A DNA stretch of 64,000 nucleotides from Congeria kusceri. Lineage: Eukaryota; Mollusca; Bivalvia; Myida; Dreissenidae. Below the pieces are notes generated by a model that saw only the letters and a program-made list of their open reading frames with translations, had not been told where the DNA came from and did no database searches. Position numbers and translations under genes: made by a program. This document shows positions 1 to 11,392 of the stretch, in pieces (position 1 is the stretch's first letter; every line of letters begins with the position of its first letter). Location: NCBI GenBank assembly GCA_027627225.1, contig CM051040.1:24180134-24244133 (forward strand), read 5' to 3'.

Positions 1-190
1 ACTTGACATGCCCAATGGATGTTCGCGACAGTTTAAATTTGACTTGATGTTTATCGGAAGTGAAAATAAAACTTGAAAATTCCAATAGATGTTCGTGAAA
101 AATTGGCAAAAATAAACCTGAAGTTATGAAAACTTGATAAATGCAATGAAAGTTCATGACAATGTAAATTCAAATATGACCCACCGGATA
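1..190. repeat. Diverged short tandem repeat, about 3 units of 60-70 bp
   Basis: Units starting near 1, 71 and 132 each begin ACTTGA and contain a variant of CCAATRGATGTTCGYGA some 10 bases later. Units differ by indels, so this is an old array, and it is cut by the window edge. No protein is supported here. Confidence 0.45.
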
Positions 191-250
191 GCGTTATAGT
201 TGCGTTTAAGAAAGTGCCCTTCGGATTCGAGGAAATGTCCATCACAGGTC

Positions 251-1965
251 CATGAAGCTATTTATATTTAGGTTTCATTGACTTCCAAATTAGATTGAAA
301 TCATCAATATATCTTCAGATAGACAGTATCAGGACATTGTTACTGTAATTGTAAGAACAGACGTGAACAGTCCGCAAATAATACAAGGAAGAGGGTCAAC
401 AATTAATGGGATGTATTCGCTGAAATTATTTAATGTATATGGCATAGTTTTAACAGTTCTTTCCTACTAAATTTAAAAGAAAAATCGAAATGTGACCATA
501 ACTGAATCGTTGTTATTCAGTTTGATATCTGATTGAAGACGTTTTATAATGTAAACAGTGTCTGATACGTTAAATTAACTTAAATGAACAGGTATTTTAA
601 CGTGAAGATTATTTGCATACATATATACTAAGTAAAATAAGTTTAGCAACAACGAGGATGTTAGCACATATAAAATGCATCTTAAGTGAAAACACCACAT
701 TGTTTGTGTTATTGTGTTATAACATTGTGACATTTGTACCAATCATGATGTTGATGTTTACTAGTTAACTGTCTTTTTAGTGAAGAACCAGTACTATAAG
801 AATAAATGAAATGTTTACAGAATGAAATATGCGTATCAAGTTTTATTTTTGTTGCAAAACTTATTTCGCTTAGTATATTTGTTATCGAATACGCTGATAG
901 GAAATTGCAATACCAGTAATTTGCTTCAAACCCCAAGGGAAACAACCCAAATAACGACATTTGTAACATCTTGAAAAATTACTTCCCTTGGGAATAATCG
1001 GAACACTTCTTTTTTTTACTATTTAACGAATTTATACCAAACTCATGTGGACTTAACTCAGGGAATGATAAACCTTATAGAGATTTCTTAATACATGTAT
1101 TAAAAAGAAAATCTACAATGCAGACTGACATAAACAACATAAATAAAACGGATTTCATGAAGCTTTTGGTGTTTTGTCATTGAGCTGTATGTGTTAAAGT
1201 AAGAAATAAATGGTGGACGTTGTTGTTTTTGAAAACCGTTCTGACAATCTTAAAAACACAACATCATGCTAGTCACTGGAACATATTTCTGCATGCATAT
1301 TGACTTTAAATTTTAAACATTTCTTTGTTGTAAAGTATGTTGAAATAAATTATTATAGTACATTATTGTATTTGTTGGCGTTTTAAACACGGGGCTGCCT
1401 TGCTTTAAGCTCCATAACAATTTGCCTGTAGATTTTCGGTATTTTGCCGTTATTAGTATATACGGAAAACAATGGATAAATATCCATACTTATGAAATCA
1501 TTAGATTTTGAAGAACACATTTGAGACATAAAACCAATACAATAACAGCACGTAGAGCCGTTTATTAAAAAATTATTAAAATGTATTAATGCATTAGCAG
1601 CAACTGATGTTTGTGTTAAACATTATATTATATTAAACTATTAACACTGAACACGATTTTTCTTTATGATTAATAATATTTTATAGAGAATAAATGTGAA
1701 TGCCGCTTTAGCAATTAATCGAGGGCATAAAAGTCGCAGTCCTAACCACACATGAGATTTACAACCCAGCCTCACGCTTTATACCTGTCACCTTATATTT
1801 AATATAACGTCATGTGCTGCAAATGTTAATAATTTGTAAATATTTCGAACTGATATTTGTAACTTAAAAATGTTGGTGCCACGAATTCAGTAAGGTAAGT
1901 CAACAGACCAATAAGAGTTTAATCTTAATTTGGCACGAAACGACTAAATGAAGCGATAAATATTC
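251..1965. other. AT-rich sequence, nothing recognised
   Basis: No open frame with coding character, no splice-site-bounded exon and no terminal inverted repeat was recognised. It is treated as intergenic or intronic. Confidence 0.5.
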
Positions 1966-1969
1966 TAAC

Positions 1970-2290
1970 ACGACACGCTCGGAGTTTTCAATAGACAAAG
2001 AACACAATTTACCGTGTTAAACTACCAACAAAAAACCCGAAACTGTAAAATAAAGTTCGCATTGCAATTGCAAAATATTTTGTCAGGTTATGTTAGAATC
2101 GAAATAATTTCATATTATCGTTGTTTATCGGCTAATCACAACTATTTTTTCTTTCTGGTGCGGTATATCCTTCGCATCAGAACTCCAAGTCGTTTTTTAT
2201 TAGCCGATAAACAACTCTTAATGAAAAAATATTTTTTAATTATATTACACATACTATTTGGCAATAAAATACATGTTGAACTCCCTTTTT
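1970..2290. mobile_element. Foldback-type short transposon, copy 1
   Basis: Shares with the copies at 3885, 5390 and 13650 an outer end reading GTTTTCWATAGACAAAGAAC, followed by GTTAAACTACC. It also has an inner hairpin block made of CGTTGTTTATCGGC, its complement GCCGATAAACAAC and CGCATCAGAACTCC. The last is matched in inverted orientation near 2155 by TTCTGGTGCG, a decayed TTCTGATGCG. There is no coding capacity. The family looks like a non-autonomous DNA element with nested palindromes; the superfamily is not identified. Confidence 0.6.
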
Positions 2291-2393
2291 ATTGAATGTG
2301 CGCAAGAGATAATATAAATTCAACAACATTTGCCCAAATCGTGTAAATCAATATGACAGAAAACAACAGAAAAAAACACTGACGCATGTTGAC

Positions 2394-2600
2394 TCAACGC
2401 TTTGTTCGCGCGCTATGTCTTTTGTCGGACTTCGTCGACGATTTTGATTTGTCGGCGGTCCTTTCCCGACTCCCTTGGCGTAACGTCACATCCTTCTGTT
2501 CAGAGATACTGGAGGATTTTTCCCGCCTTCTTGTGCTCGACCTGATTCGCTTGTTCTGAATTTCTGTCCCTTTTAATGCCAGCCGAGCTGAAAAGTCCAC
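2394..2600 (-). CDS. Possible small basic Ser/Arg/Lys-rich exon
   Basis: A minus-strand frame of 68 codons is rich in R, K and S, with clusters such as STRRREKSSS and DKSKSSTKSDKRHSARTKR near its end. A pyrimidine-rich stretch ending TTTTCAG precedes CTCGGCTGG, so it could be a terminal exon entered near codon 5, not a complete gene. No family is recognised and no neighbouring exon was found. Chance openness of a basic low-complexity stretch is a real alternative. Confidence 0.2.
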   Translation of the reverse strand: MDFSARLALKGTEIQNKRIRSSTRRREKSSSISEQKDVTLRQGSRERTADKSKSSTKSDKRHSARTKR

Positions 2601-2644
2601 ACCATAACTGTGGGTTTGGTTCGATTATTTTAATAAGTAAAGTT

Positions 2645-2800
2645 TGAAATGGTGCTATTGATATTGTGTCCGCATTGCGATAGGGAGATCACGAGTTCGA
2701 TCCCTACAGAGGGAGGCAGCGTTCTCAGGGACACCAAGTACTGGTTCTACCCAGGAAACGGACAGACTCACAGGCGTCTCAATAAGCTTAATAAAATAAT
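2645..2800 (+). mobile_element. tRNA-derived SINE, partial
   Basis: The segment contains GAGTTCGATCCC, a good RNA polymerase III B box, in a tRNA-like arm around 2686-2705. This is followed by a body with ACACCAAGTACTGGTTCTAC and CCAGGAAACGGAC, then a short A/T-rich tail ending in AATAAAATAAT. The A box is degenerate, so this copy is probably silent. The body is recalled as common in bivalve SINEs; a Repbase/Dfam comparison would settle the family. Confidence 0.65.
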
Positions 2801-2803
2801 ATG

Positions 2804-3021
2804 AGGCGTGTCGTGGGAAATCCGGGCTTAATGCATGTGCGTAAAGTGCATAGACTAATCCGGGACGACACCTTCTGCCTACATAAGTATAATAATGTCT
2901 AGAAGAGACTTCCTTCAAACAGAAAATACCATAAAAGCGGAAAGTGTCGTCCCGGAATAGCCTGTGTGGATTGCTTTACTTTACGCACGTGCATAAAGCC
3001 CGGTTTTCCCACGACACGCCT
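2804..3021. mobile_element. MITE with ~45 bp terminal inverted repeats (AGGCGTG family), near full length
   Basis: The left end, starting AGGCGTGTCGTGGGAAA and continuing through GCATGTGCGTAAAGTG, is matched in inverted orientation by the right end CTTTACGCACGTGCATAAAG ... CCACGACACGCCT. The centre holds a second inverted pair around GCGGAAAGTGTCGTCCC. There is no ORF. The same family occurs at 39509-39700 (left end lost) and 43623-43734 (internally deleted). Confidence 0.85.
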
Positions 3022-3041
3022 AATATATATATATATATATA

Positions 3042-3177
3042 TATTGAACGTGTTTTGCTATTAGAAGTAATGTTATATTTACATGATTTAGTTTAAACAT
3101 ATATATATATATATATATATGTTTAAACTAAATCAAGTAAATATAACATTACTTCTAATAGCAAAACACGTTCAATA
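3042..3177. repeat. Near-perfect 68 bp-arm palindrome
   Basis: The two arms mirror each other about position 3109.5, with one mismatch (ACATGA against TCAAGT) and a central AT dinucleotide run of about 20 bp. The left arm begins ATTGAACGTGTTTTGC and the right arm ends GCAAAACACGTTCAAT. It starts about 20 bp after the MITE ends, separated by another AT run. A stable cruciform or hairpin is expected. Confidence 0.9.
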
Positions 3178-3179
3178 AG

Positions 3180-3880
3180 GAACATAATACGAACACGTAT
3201 AAATTAGATCAATATGACTATGTTTTTTCATGACATGCGTAGGTCGTTTATAAATTCGTTTGAAAACAAGGCACAAAGGGTTTCCAGATTTGATCTCATC
3301 TTGTTTATATATTTATTCAACTTTATTGTTAAATAAGCAACCCTGTGTATTATAAGACATTTGAAACTGTGGCAGAACATGTGTTACGTTCTATTGTATT
3401 GAACATTATCTATGTAAATCACACACGCTTATTGTCTACGTATTGTATATCGAAATGCGTTGATGAATAATGCAATTTTAAACCTTTATAATTCACACGT
3501 TAGACCATCCAGGACAGTGTAGAAACGATAGGCTGCGAGAAATTTTAGCGCGATTAGACTGAAGTACGACTTTCTTATAAGATGGTATCTATAACTGCAC
3601 CTGTGGCAATAACCATTATGCTCGTAAAAAGAACCTCCTAACTAAAGTTATACTTAAGTGACAATTACAAATACAAGTGTCGATATTCCTTAATATTTTG
3701 TAGTTTAATTATGTTAAAAATAAGAACTCTTTGTTGAATATATACCAGAATAAAAACGTTTTATACAAAAACAGATCTTGAAATGAAATGAGCCACAAAG
3801 TGACGGGACATTTATGAAATTCAGAAACGTCCATAAGGTTTTTGCCAGTCCACAAACTATATAAAATGTACCATTCTAAC
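3180..3880. other. AT-rich sequence, nothing recognised
   Basis: No supported exon, RNA gene or repeat boundary was found. The short open frames are AT-rich without coding bias. Confidence 0.45.
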
Positions 3881-3884
3881 ATGC

Positions 3885-4194
3885 TACTCGCTATTTTGTC
3901 TATAGACAAAGAACAAAATTATCGTTGTTAAACTACCCAATAACCAACGCAAACAGAAGTCCCCTTTATGAGCGGAGCATAGTAAAAAGTAATTCCAATT
4001 GTAATCATGTTAGAATCGAAATAATTTTCGCATTATCGTTGTTTATCGGCCAATAAACAACTTTTTGTCGTTCTGATGCGTGGCTATTAAACAAATCGGG
4101 CTAACGCTCTCGTGGTTTAATTTCTACGCATCAGAACTCCAAATCGTTGTTTATTGACCGATATCAACGATACATCGAAAATTATTTTTTAATT
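3885..4194. mobile_element. Foldback-type short transposon, copy 2
   Basis: The outer end TTTTGTCTATAGACAAAGAAC is followed by GTTAAACTACCC. The inner arms TTATCGTTGTTTATCGGCC and TTCTGATGCG are repeated in inverse order as CGCATCAGAACTCC and CGTTGTTTATTGACCGAT. Its right end abuts the 3' end of the CXorf65-like gene. If the last exon is read through, that gene's stop codon lies at the junction. Confidence 0.65.
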
Positions 4195-5358
4195 TTATAA
4201 TTGCCTGGCCACGGAGATGGGTGGTGCGGGAAGCTGTTGGGAAGTCTTACCTAGAAAGTCTTCACTAAGCACCCCGTCGTCTGCCTGTAGCAGTGGTTTG
4301 TACATGATCAGTGGAGGGTCGCTGTGGCTCTCTGGTACACACAATGTATAAAGCACAGAGTTTAATCACATGGCACCCAGGAAATAATGGTTATGTAATA
4401 CAGTGTATATTAGCTAAAGGACATAAAACGTACATTGTCAAATAAACCAGTCTGACTAAAGTGCATGTTTTTCCGAAAGTAATGAAATGCCTAGCGTAGG
4501 CTATTTTATGGGCTGATTTTCATCATATTATTAAGTAAACCTAATATGCGATAAGCAAAGTGTGACAACACGTACAGTTTTGGCACCGTTCAAGTATTCG
4601 GGACCTTTTGTGAATTTTTATCGAATACCAGATGCGACTCATAGATCTATTGATGCAGGCATTTGGGAATCAAGCCAAGTGTAACGTTTACACAAAGGAC
4701 GTCACGCATGACGCCACGACATGATACAACCAGTCACTTTGCTACTCACTTTCGACGGTGAGCAGCACCAGGGTCTCTCTCTCGTCCAGGAAATCGCTGG
4801 CGTACCTCTGCTGGTACCCGGGGTCCCGGAGGTTCTTCACGTTCCCGGCTTCGTCTGATAGCTCGATATCGGCTGGAAGGTAGTGTTGGTAGTAATGATC
4901 AGGCAGAGATAGGATATGTAGGCCTAAATGTTGTTACTAAGACTTTTATGCTTAAAACGTTGTATAAACGTTGCATGAAGATACATTGTACTTTATACGG
5001 CGTAAGCTATATGGCGTAATATACGTTATTATAACCTCTCATTATCATATTGGTGACGATGACGAAGATATGTGACGAAAATGATTTTTATGATGACAAA
5101 AAATGAAGAAAAATGGTCTTAATATCGGAATGGTTATGATGAGAGTTAGGTATTATCTGACAGGCACAGAACTGTCGATAATAATTAATTTTCATAGGCA
5201 AATGAAATGACTAATTTATTTGTTATCTTGATTGAAATGGCGAAGGCAATGTTCCGGTTCTTGGGACGTACCCTCCTTGTCGCAGTTGCACCGGGACCTG
5301 ATGTTCTTCAGGAGGAGGCTGGTCCTGCAGCAGGGGTTGAAGATCTCCCGCTGGCTCT
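4195..5358 (-). CDS. CXorf65-like: CXorf65-like protein, three 3' exons
   Basis: Three minus-strand exons with canonical splice sites and compatible phases: 5272-5358 (acceptor TTTTCCCTTAG, donor GTACGT), 4750-4872 (acceptor CTTCCAG, donor GTGAGT) and 4251-4331 (acceptor GTGTACCAG, possible donor GTAAGAC). Joined, they contain FNPCCRTSLLLKNIRSRC, then IELSDEAGNVKNL, ETLVLLTVEK and YKPLL. This order matches the uncharacterised CXorf65 family of animals (about 180 residues in mammals, function unknown). The final exon either splices at 4251 or stays open, ending in ISVARQL and a TAA at 4195-4197. The first coding exon (start Met plus about 8 residues, ending in phase 1) was not found and should lie beyond 5358. 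A foldback element and a 5.2 kb LINE sit just upstream and may lie in intron 1. No in-frame lesion is seen, so the gene may be active. Confidence 0.78.
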
Positions 5359-5389
5359 CTAAGGGAAAACGGGGTTAAGGTTGATTATA

Positions 5390-5673
5390 GATATAATTTT
5401 CGATTTATCGTTGTTTATTGGCTTATAAACAACGGTTTGGAGTTCTGATGCGCAGGAATTAAATCACGAAGTTGTTAACCCGAGTGGCTTAATAACCGCG
5501 CTTCAAAACGACAAATAGTTGTTTATTTACAGATAAACAATGATAATGCGAAAATTATTTTGATTTTAACATGATCGAACATTAAAATAATGCAATTACA
5601 ATACAAATTATATTTTACAGTTTTGGAACTGTTTTTCGCATTGCTTATTGGAGATTTAACGACGAAAGTTTGT
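5390..5673 (-). mobile_element. Foldback-type short transposon, copy 3, major part
   Basis: Inverse orientation to copies 1 and 2: TTATCGTTGTTTATTGGC, then GGAGTTCTGATGCG, then TAAACAATGATAATGCGAAA, and finally GGAGATTTAACGACGAAAG. The copy stops inside its outer end at 5673, where the LINE poly(A) begins. The missing 25 bp are found at 10901. Confidence 0.75.
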
Positions 5674-6326
5674 TTTCTTTTTTTTTTTCATACGTAACCT
5701 TTATTTTCGTCATATAAATTATACAAATATACATACATACATACATACATACATATAAACATATACAAACGGTACATGGATATAACAATGCATAAATCTG
5801 TTTCATTATAACATATTCATAATGGTATACGGATATTAAACATAAAATAATTCATAAAACAGTTTCGTTAGTTTCGTTTTAACTGTTAGACGGTCTATAA
5901 AAGTTATAACATAATAAGGAAAAGCATAGTACATCGAGCCCACATGTTTAAGAATCAGCAAGTGTAAAATGTACATACATGTATATACTGTTGAATACCT
6001 GCATTACACATTTATTTGGCTTTTGTTATTATGTCTATAAATGTAACTAAATGTTTGCTTCACAAATTTTCCTTAAGAGTGACCACCTTATAACTTCTGT
6101 TTCTGAAAGTTTAAAAGAGTTATATACTGTATATGAAAAGTATAGGCTACTGATAAGACCATTGAAATTTGGTGTTATATTATTTCTTCTACATGTACAT
6201 ATGTATCTTTTGACTTCCAAACATAGAACATTACGATCTTGACTTTCATTTCTGGTGCTACCTAATATAAAAGTTTTGCAGTCTATTTCCGTCGTACAAT
6301 TTCTATTTCTATTATGCATTAGAGTC

Positions 6327-8346
6327 TCATTTATTTAAATTTATTAAACACTTTACTTTTTCGCAATTCCAGAACGGATGCATAATAGTTTTTTCGCTTT
6401 GGTGGCAAAAAGAGCACAAGTTATTGTTTATCAATTTCATTTTGTATAATAGAGAATTTGTACCTAGTATATTGTAAATAATTCTATATTGGAACCATTG
6501 TATGTAACTATCTCTTGTTAGGTTAAATGTAGCTTTAAAAACACATTTCCATTCCTCGCGAGAGAGAGCAAACATGTCCCATTTTGTTTTACATATTGGT
6601 TCTATATCTTTTTGTCTTAAGCAATTATAAATCGACCTATCTTTTCTTTCATAGCAAATGAAATATTTTGCATAGCATGACAGAGATGGTCCATATATTA
6701 AAATGTCATTTATGCTAAATTGTATATTGAAGTTCTTAATATACGTTTTTACAGATTTAATAAGCCCTTCATAATGGATAAAGTTCATAGCTTTTCCTGT
6801 AATAGTTTCTATCTGCATTTTCGTTAAAAAAGTGTTAGAGTCGACAACTATATCTCGCACAAATCTTATACCTCACTCATACAGTGCTTTAAAGAACAAG
6901 GGTTCATTACCAATTTTAAAATTGCAGTTATAAAACAAAGGCATGTTAAGTATATCGTCAACATGATAAATGTTCAACACATCAAGTAATTGCTCATAGC
7001 ATGTGAATACTTCAAACCAAAAATATTTATTATTATTTTTCTTTATAATTTTAAAATATAGCTGTCCAGTGTTAAAAAATTTACATAGGTCAAACATAGA
7101 TCTTATAAGTACAGCCCATTTACTATCGCAGCATATGTATAATTGTCTTATCCAAGAAAGCTTGATTTTTTTTACAGTAGGCGTATATATCAATCATTTG
7201 TAGCCCACCATTCTCGTAATTTTGAGTAAGGGTAGAACTTTTAATTTTGGGGATAGCGAAGAAACAGTGAGTAAACAAAAGGGAGTATTAGTGATTTTAT
7301 TACAGTTATTCTAAAAATGGGTGTTAGTTTTATTTTTTTCCAATGACTAATAGTATTGATAGTTTTAGTAAATTTATCAGAAAAATTTAAATCAGTCAAA
7401 TGTTAAGGTCAACATCAAACAAGATTCCTAATAATTTGAATATAGTGGTTCCCCATGTTAGTTTATATTTTGTTCTAATGGCTCGGGTACTGTACTTTAA
7501 AGATCCTATCCAAATTAAGTTTGTTTTGTCAAAATTTACCTTAAGACCAGAGAACAAAGCGAAATCATGGAGCATATCTAGAGCAGAATTTAAAGAATTT
7601 TCCGAACCGTCCAGCAACAAAGTAGTGTCATCAGTAAACTGATATATTTTATATCCTATGCCATTTATAGAAATGCCTTTTATATTTTTACAGTGTTTGA
7701 TCTTGATTGATAAAAGTTCTGCACATAACATAAAGATATACGGTGAAATGGGGTCTCCCTGTCTACAGCCGCGGCCTATTGAGAAGCTGTCGGATAAAAA
7801 TCCATTTAATTGAACCGATGTCTGTGCATCTTTTAGAAAAATAGAAATCCAACGTTTAAAACTCGGTCCAAAATCGAATACTTTTAGCGTTTGTTCAATG
7901 CAATTAAAGGATCAGGTATCGAAGGCTTTTTCAAAATCAATCATCATAATTAATCCCGGTATTTTATTGTTTTCAGTATAATTCATAATGTCATATAGTA
8001 AGCGTGTGTTTTCTCCTATATTCCGACCTGAAACAAATCCCGTTTGATCCCTTGAAATCTGAGTTTGTAAATATGGTTTCAGTCTATTTGCAATTGACCC
8101 AGAAGCTATTTTATAAACTGCATTAAGTAAAAGTAATGTAATCGGCCTCCAGTTTTTAAGGAAATGTCTCGGTTTGTTTTCTTTTGGTATACAGGTAATA
8201 ATGCCCTGTTTTTGAGTTACAGAGAAATTATTATTAATATATGCAAAATTAATACTTCTCAAAACAAAGTGTCCAATTTTTTTCCAGAAAACCTTAAACA
8301 AATTTGTTGTAAATCCATCTGACCCAGGGCTTTTATCATTTTTCAT
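6327..8346 (-). pseudogene. Reverse transcriptase region of the Tx1/L1-like LINE, broken
   Basis: 8346-7912 carries KSPGSDGF, WRPITLL and DQTGFVSGRNIGENTR, ending MIDFEKAFDT. A TGA follows FDT at about 7909-7911. Reading then continues open to 7396 with GRGCRQGDPISPYIF and the active-site box QFTDDTTLL, where the usual alanine of (F/Y)ADD is threonine; both aspartates are kept. Pieces at 7193-6873 and 6860-6327 form the C-terminal region, including CSFCHQSEKTIMHPFWNC, a zf-RVT-like zinc site. At least three frame breaks separate the parts. Assignment to Tx1/L1 rests on motif wording and the L1-type endonuclease. Confidence 0.82.
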
Positions 8347-8575
8347 ATTTTTGAGAGTATGGGTTATTTCTTCAAAATGTAGAAGACCTTAAATTTCGGT
8401 TAATTGTGTGGCACTTAGTTTATTAAAATTGAGATACTGTAAGTCATTTAGTGTATTGTTGGATGATGCTTCCACCTTTTGATACAATTTTTTATAAAAT
8501 TCAGAAGTTTCCTTCAGAATATCCAATTGATTGTATACTAACACTCCATCATCTTTTTCAATAAAAGGTATATTT

Positions 8576-9770
8576 TTATTCGTACAATGTCGTTTTTTCT
8601 AATGAGCAAAAATAACTGGTTGTTTTTTTCCCCTTGTTCAATCCACTGACCTTTTGACCGAGTTGTATGTCTCTAATAGTTTTCAGTTCAATATATAATT
8701 GGACAAGATTTTCTTTGTTAGAATCATTAAAATTCTGTTCAATATTTTCAATTTCCGTAAATAATCTGTGCTCATTTGAAGAATTTAATTTGTTTTGAAA
8801 ACTTAAATAAGAAATGGGTTTTCCTCTTATTTTCATCAATAAGGTTTCTAGAAAGAGTTGATCATTAATTGTAAAAATAAGTTCATTGTTATTTATGTTA
8901 TGAATATTTTCTAGATTATACACTTGCAAACAATATTGTGTTTTAATTTCCGCAATTTTACTATTTATGCAATTTAAATATTTAATGTCTTGCAAAAGTG
9001 AGTTATTAAATTTCCACAACCCCTTATCATGATCAATTTTGTTAAATTCTAGTGATATATCTATAATCGAGTGATCTGATTTGATACCGGCCTTTATATT
9101 AGAGGTTTTTAGAAAGTTTAACAAGTTTTGAGTAATTAAAAAGAAATCCAGTCTGGCTTGCTGCAAAGGTTTGGTGCGCCTCCAAGTATATCGATTTTTA
9201 TTTTCATTCATTTCTCTTAAAGTGTCAATCAGATTTCTTTTCGCAATTTCCTGTAAGATAATATTTCTTGAATTAATATTATTATTTGAGGACTTGTAGT
9301 TACTATAATCTAACTTAATATCAAGTACGAGGTTAAAATCGCCACATAGAATGAAATCATCATTTCCAAATTCATCAATAATATTAAATATATCTTTATA
9401 AAATTGCGGACAGTCTGAGTTTGGGCCATAAACTGTAATTAATGAAAATTTTATTTCTCCAGTAGAAATGTCCAATGCCAGCATGTTGCCAATACAATCT
9501 TTTTTAACATTATTAACTTTTAAATCAATGTTTTTCTTTACTAAAACAGCACAACCTCCGGCATTTGATTTTCCGTAGATTAGAAAACATTGCCCATCCC
9601 AGGTAGAATAAATGTCTTTTTCCAATTCTTTTGGCCAGTGCGTATCTTGTAAACAATATATATTATGATCTTTTTCTTTCAAAAAGTTTTTAAAACATCA
9701 GTTCGTTTCTTACTACAGTATAGGCCGCGGCAGTTCAGAGAGGCAATTTTAACAGTATCAATATTGTTTT
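8576..9770 (-). pseudogene. L1/Tx1-type apurinic endonuclease domain
   Basis: A 368-codon open stretch (9682-8576) holds the endonuclease motif series: IYCLQDTHW, ITVYGPNSD, ILCGDFNLV, RRTKPLQQARLDFFL and SDHSIIDI. The catalytic glutamate of the usual QETH is aspartate here. The N-terminal KIASLNCRGL motif lies in another frame at about 9720-9770, so one frameshift separates it. After the endonuclease the frame runs into the linker before the RT and ends at 8576. Confidence 0.82.
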
Positions 9771-10900
9771 AACATATAGAATATAAAACACAGCAGTTTG
9801 TAAAATATTGCACAATTACTATGAAACCAGTTATGACAAAAATTTATAATAAAATGTTTACATCTAAGAAGATATAGAAACAGACATATCACTATGTGTT
9901 TAACTATAAAGGTTACAATACTATGCCAAAAGAAAATAACAAAGAAACAATAGTAAATAAACAAACACATACAAATATATACAATTGTACTGCAAAAAAA
10001 CAACACGTACAGTACAGCAGGTTATTGTACCCATTAAAGGTGGAGTGTGATCTGAAGTATTTAGATTGTTAATACCGGTATATTATGGATGTTTAATATT
10101 GTCATCTTTTTATTTTGCACAAAAAGCCAGCCCCAGTTAACAACTTCATAATATATGCCAGTGTATTAGGTCAAAGTGAGATAATTCTAAAATGAAGATG
10201 TTTTAGGGTTCATTATGTCAAAGTTTTGGTTAAGCACTATATTAACACCTCAACAGACAACGAAAGATGTTTAAGTGTTAGAATGCTACACGAGATAACA
10301 AAGTATGTAGTTTTATTTTGAGACTGTGTAGTAGTATCAAGTATATCGATATATAACTGAAAACAACTACCGAATACTTGAAAATGTGAACATATTTTTA
10401 TATTGATTTTTAACATTTCTTATTATACATTTAATTAAATACTGAAATATGTTACAATATTTGAGTAGTATAATCTATTACAACATTCAGAACATAATTA
10501 TATTTATATTGATTTTTAAATGTCTTATTATGCAAAATAGGTTTAAGTGTTACAATATTGGAGTAGTTTTATCTAAACAGCAACAAGATATATTTACACC
10601 AACAAATACCTATTCATTAGTTAATAATATTAAGTAATGACATTTAATCAAAAAATTACCAGGATGCAACCTTGTTTATAGATGGGTATAGAAGTATGTG
10701 ATGTGTAATTATTTTAACCTGCTAGTTTTGAAAACAGGTTTCTAAATGGTAAATGAAATTGTGACTTACTTAGAAATTAAAAAGTCTACATCATTTTATA
10801 AACACTCAGAAGGTTGGAAGCACAAACTATTGATAACAATATAATAATATTGTAGAAGTGTGAAACTTGTGCGCATCAGGGGGAACATCATTAAGTTTGT

Positions 10901-10925
10901 GTTCTTTGTCTATAGAAAACTCTGC
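10901..10925 (-). mobile_element. Foldback copy 3, remaining outer end
   Basis: GTTCTTTGTCTATAGAAAAC continues exactly the outer end that was lost at 5673. It directly follows the second AAGTTTGT of the LINE target-site duplication. Confidence 0.8.
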
Positions 10926-10929
10926 GCAT

Positions 10930-11392
10930 GTCATGTTAGAGTTTAATACACATTAAACATACAGTCCATGCGTATGCGAAATTTAAATGCATGTAGATAA
11001 ATGCATAGTGATTATAAATAAATCAATAAATTAAATTGAGCATTGTAATTAAATTTAATTCTAGTACATGTATGTAAATATTATATTAACAATGCTATCA
11101 AAACTACGGGCAGTGGTATCATAAATGTGCCCGACCCCCGGGCCCACCACCATGACCCTGGGATGGTTTACATGTAATTGTGCTCTTATATGTTTATCCT
11201 TTGATTGTATACTTTGTTTATGACGATAAAATTAAAATTGACAAAAAATACATTATATGTTTTGATAGAGGGGGAAAAAGACGATAAAACAACCAATGTA
11301 TTTCATAACATGTCATGTATTTTTATGGTCCCACTGGATTCTTACAGATGTAAATACTATGCATTTGTTACTAGAAATTCTCTTTAAGAAAA
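10930..11392. other. AT-rich sequence, nothing recognised
   Basis: No exon, RNA gene or repeat was recognised. GC rises locally around 11129-11160 (GACCCCCGGGCCC). Confidence 0.4.

Larger units (their letters stand above)
5674..10892 (-). mobile_element. Tx1/L1-like non-LTR retrotransposon, degenerate
   Basis: The minus-strand order is 5' region (10892 to about 9775), apurinic endonuclease (about 9770-8576), reverse transcriptase (8346-7396), C-terminal region with a CCHC-like zinc site (7193-6327), then a 3' UTR with TACA repeats and a poly(A) seen as a T run at 5678-5688. It is bounded by the direct repeat AAGTTTGT at 5666-5673 and 10893-10900, a typical target-site duplication. The insertion cut foldback copy 3 in two. 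No intact ORF1 was recognised in the 1.1 kb 5' region. Multiple stops and frameshifts make it inactive. Confidence 0.85.
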
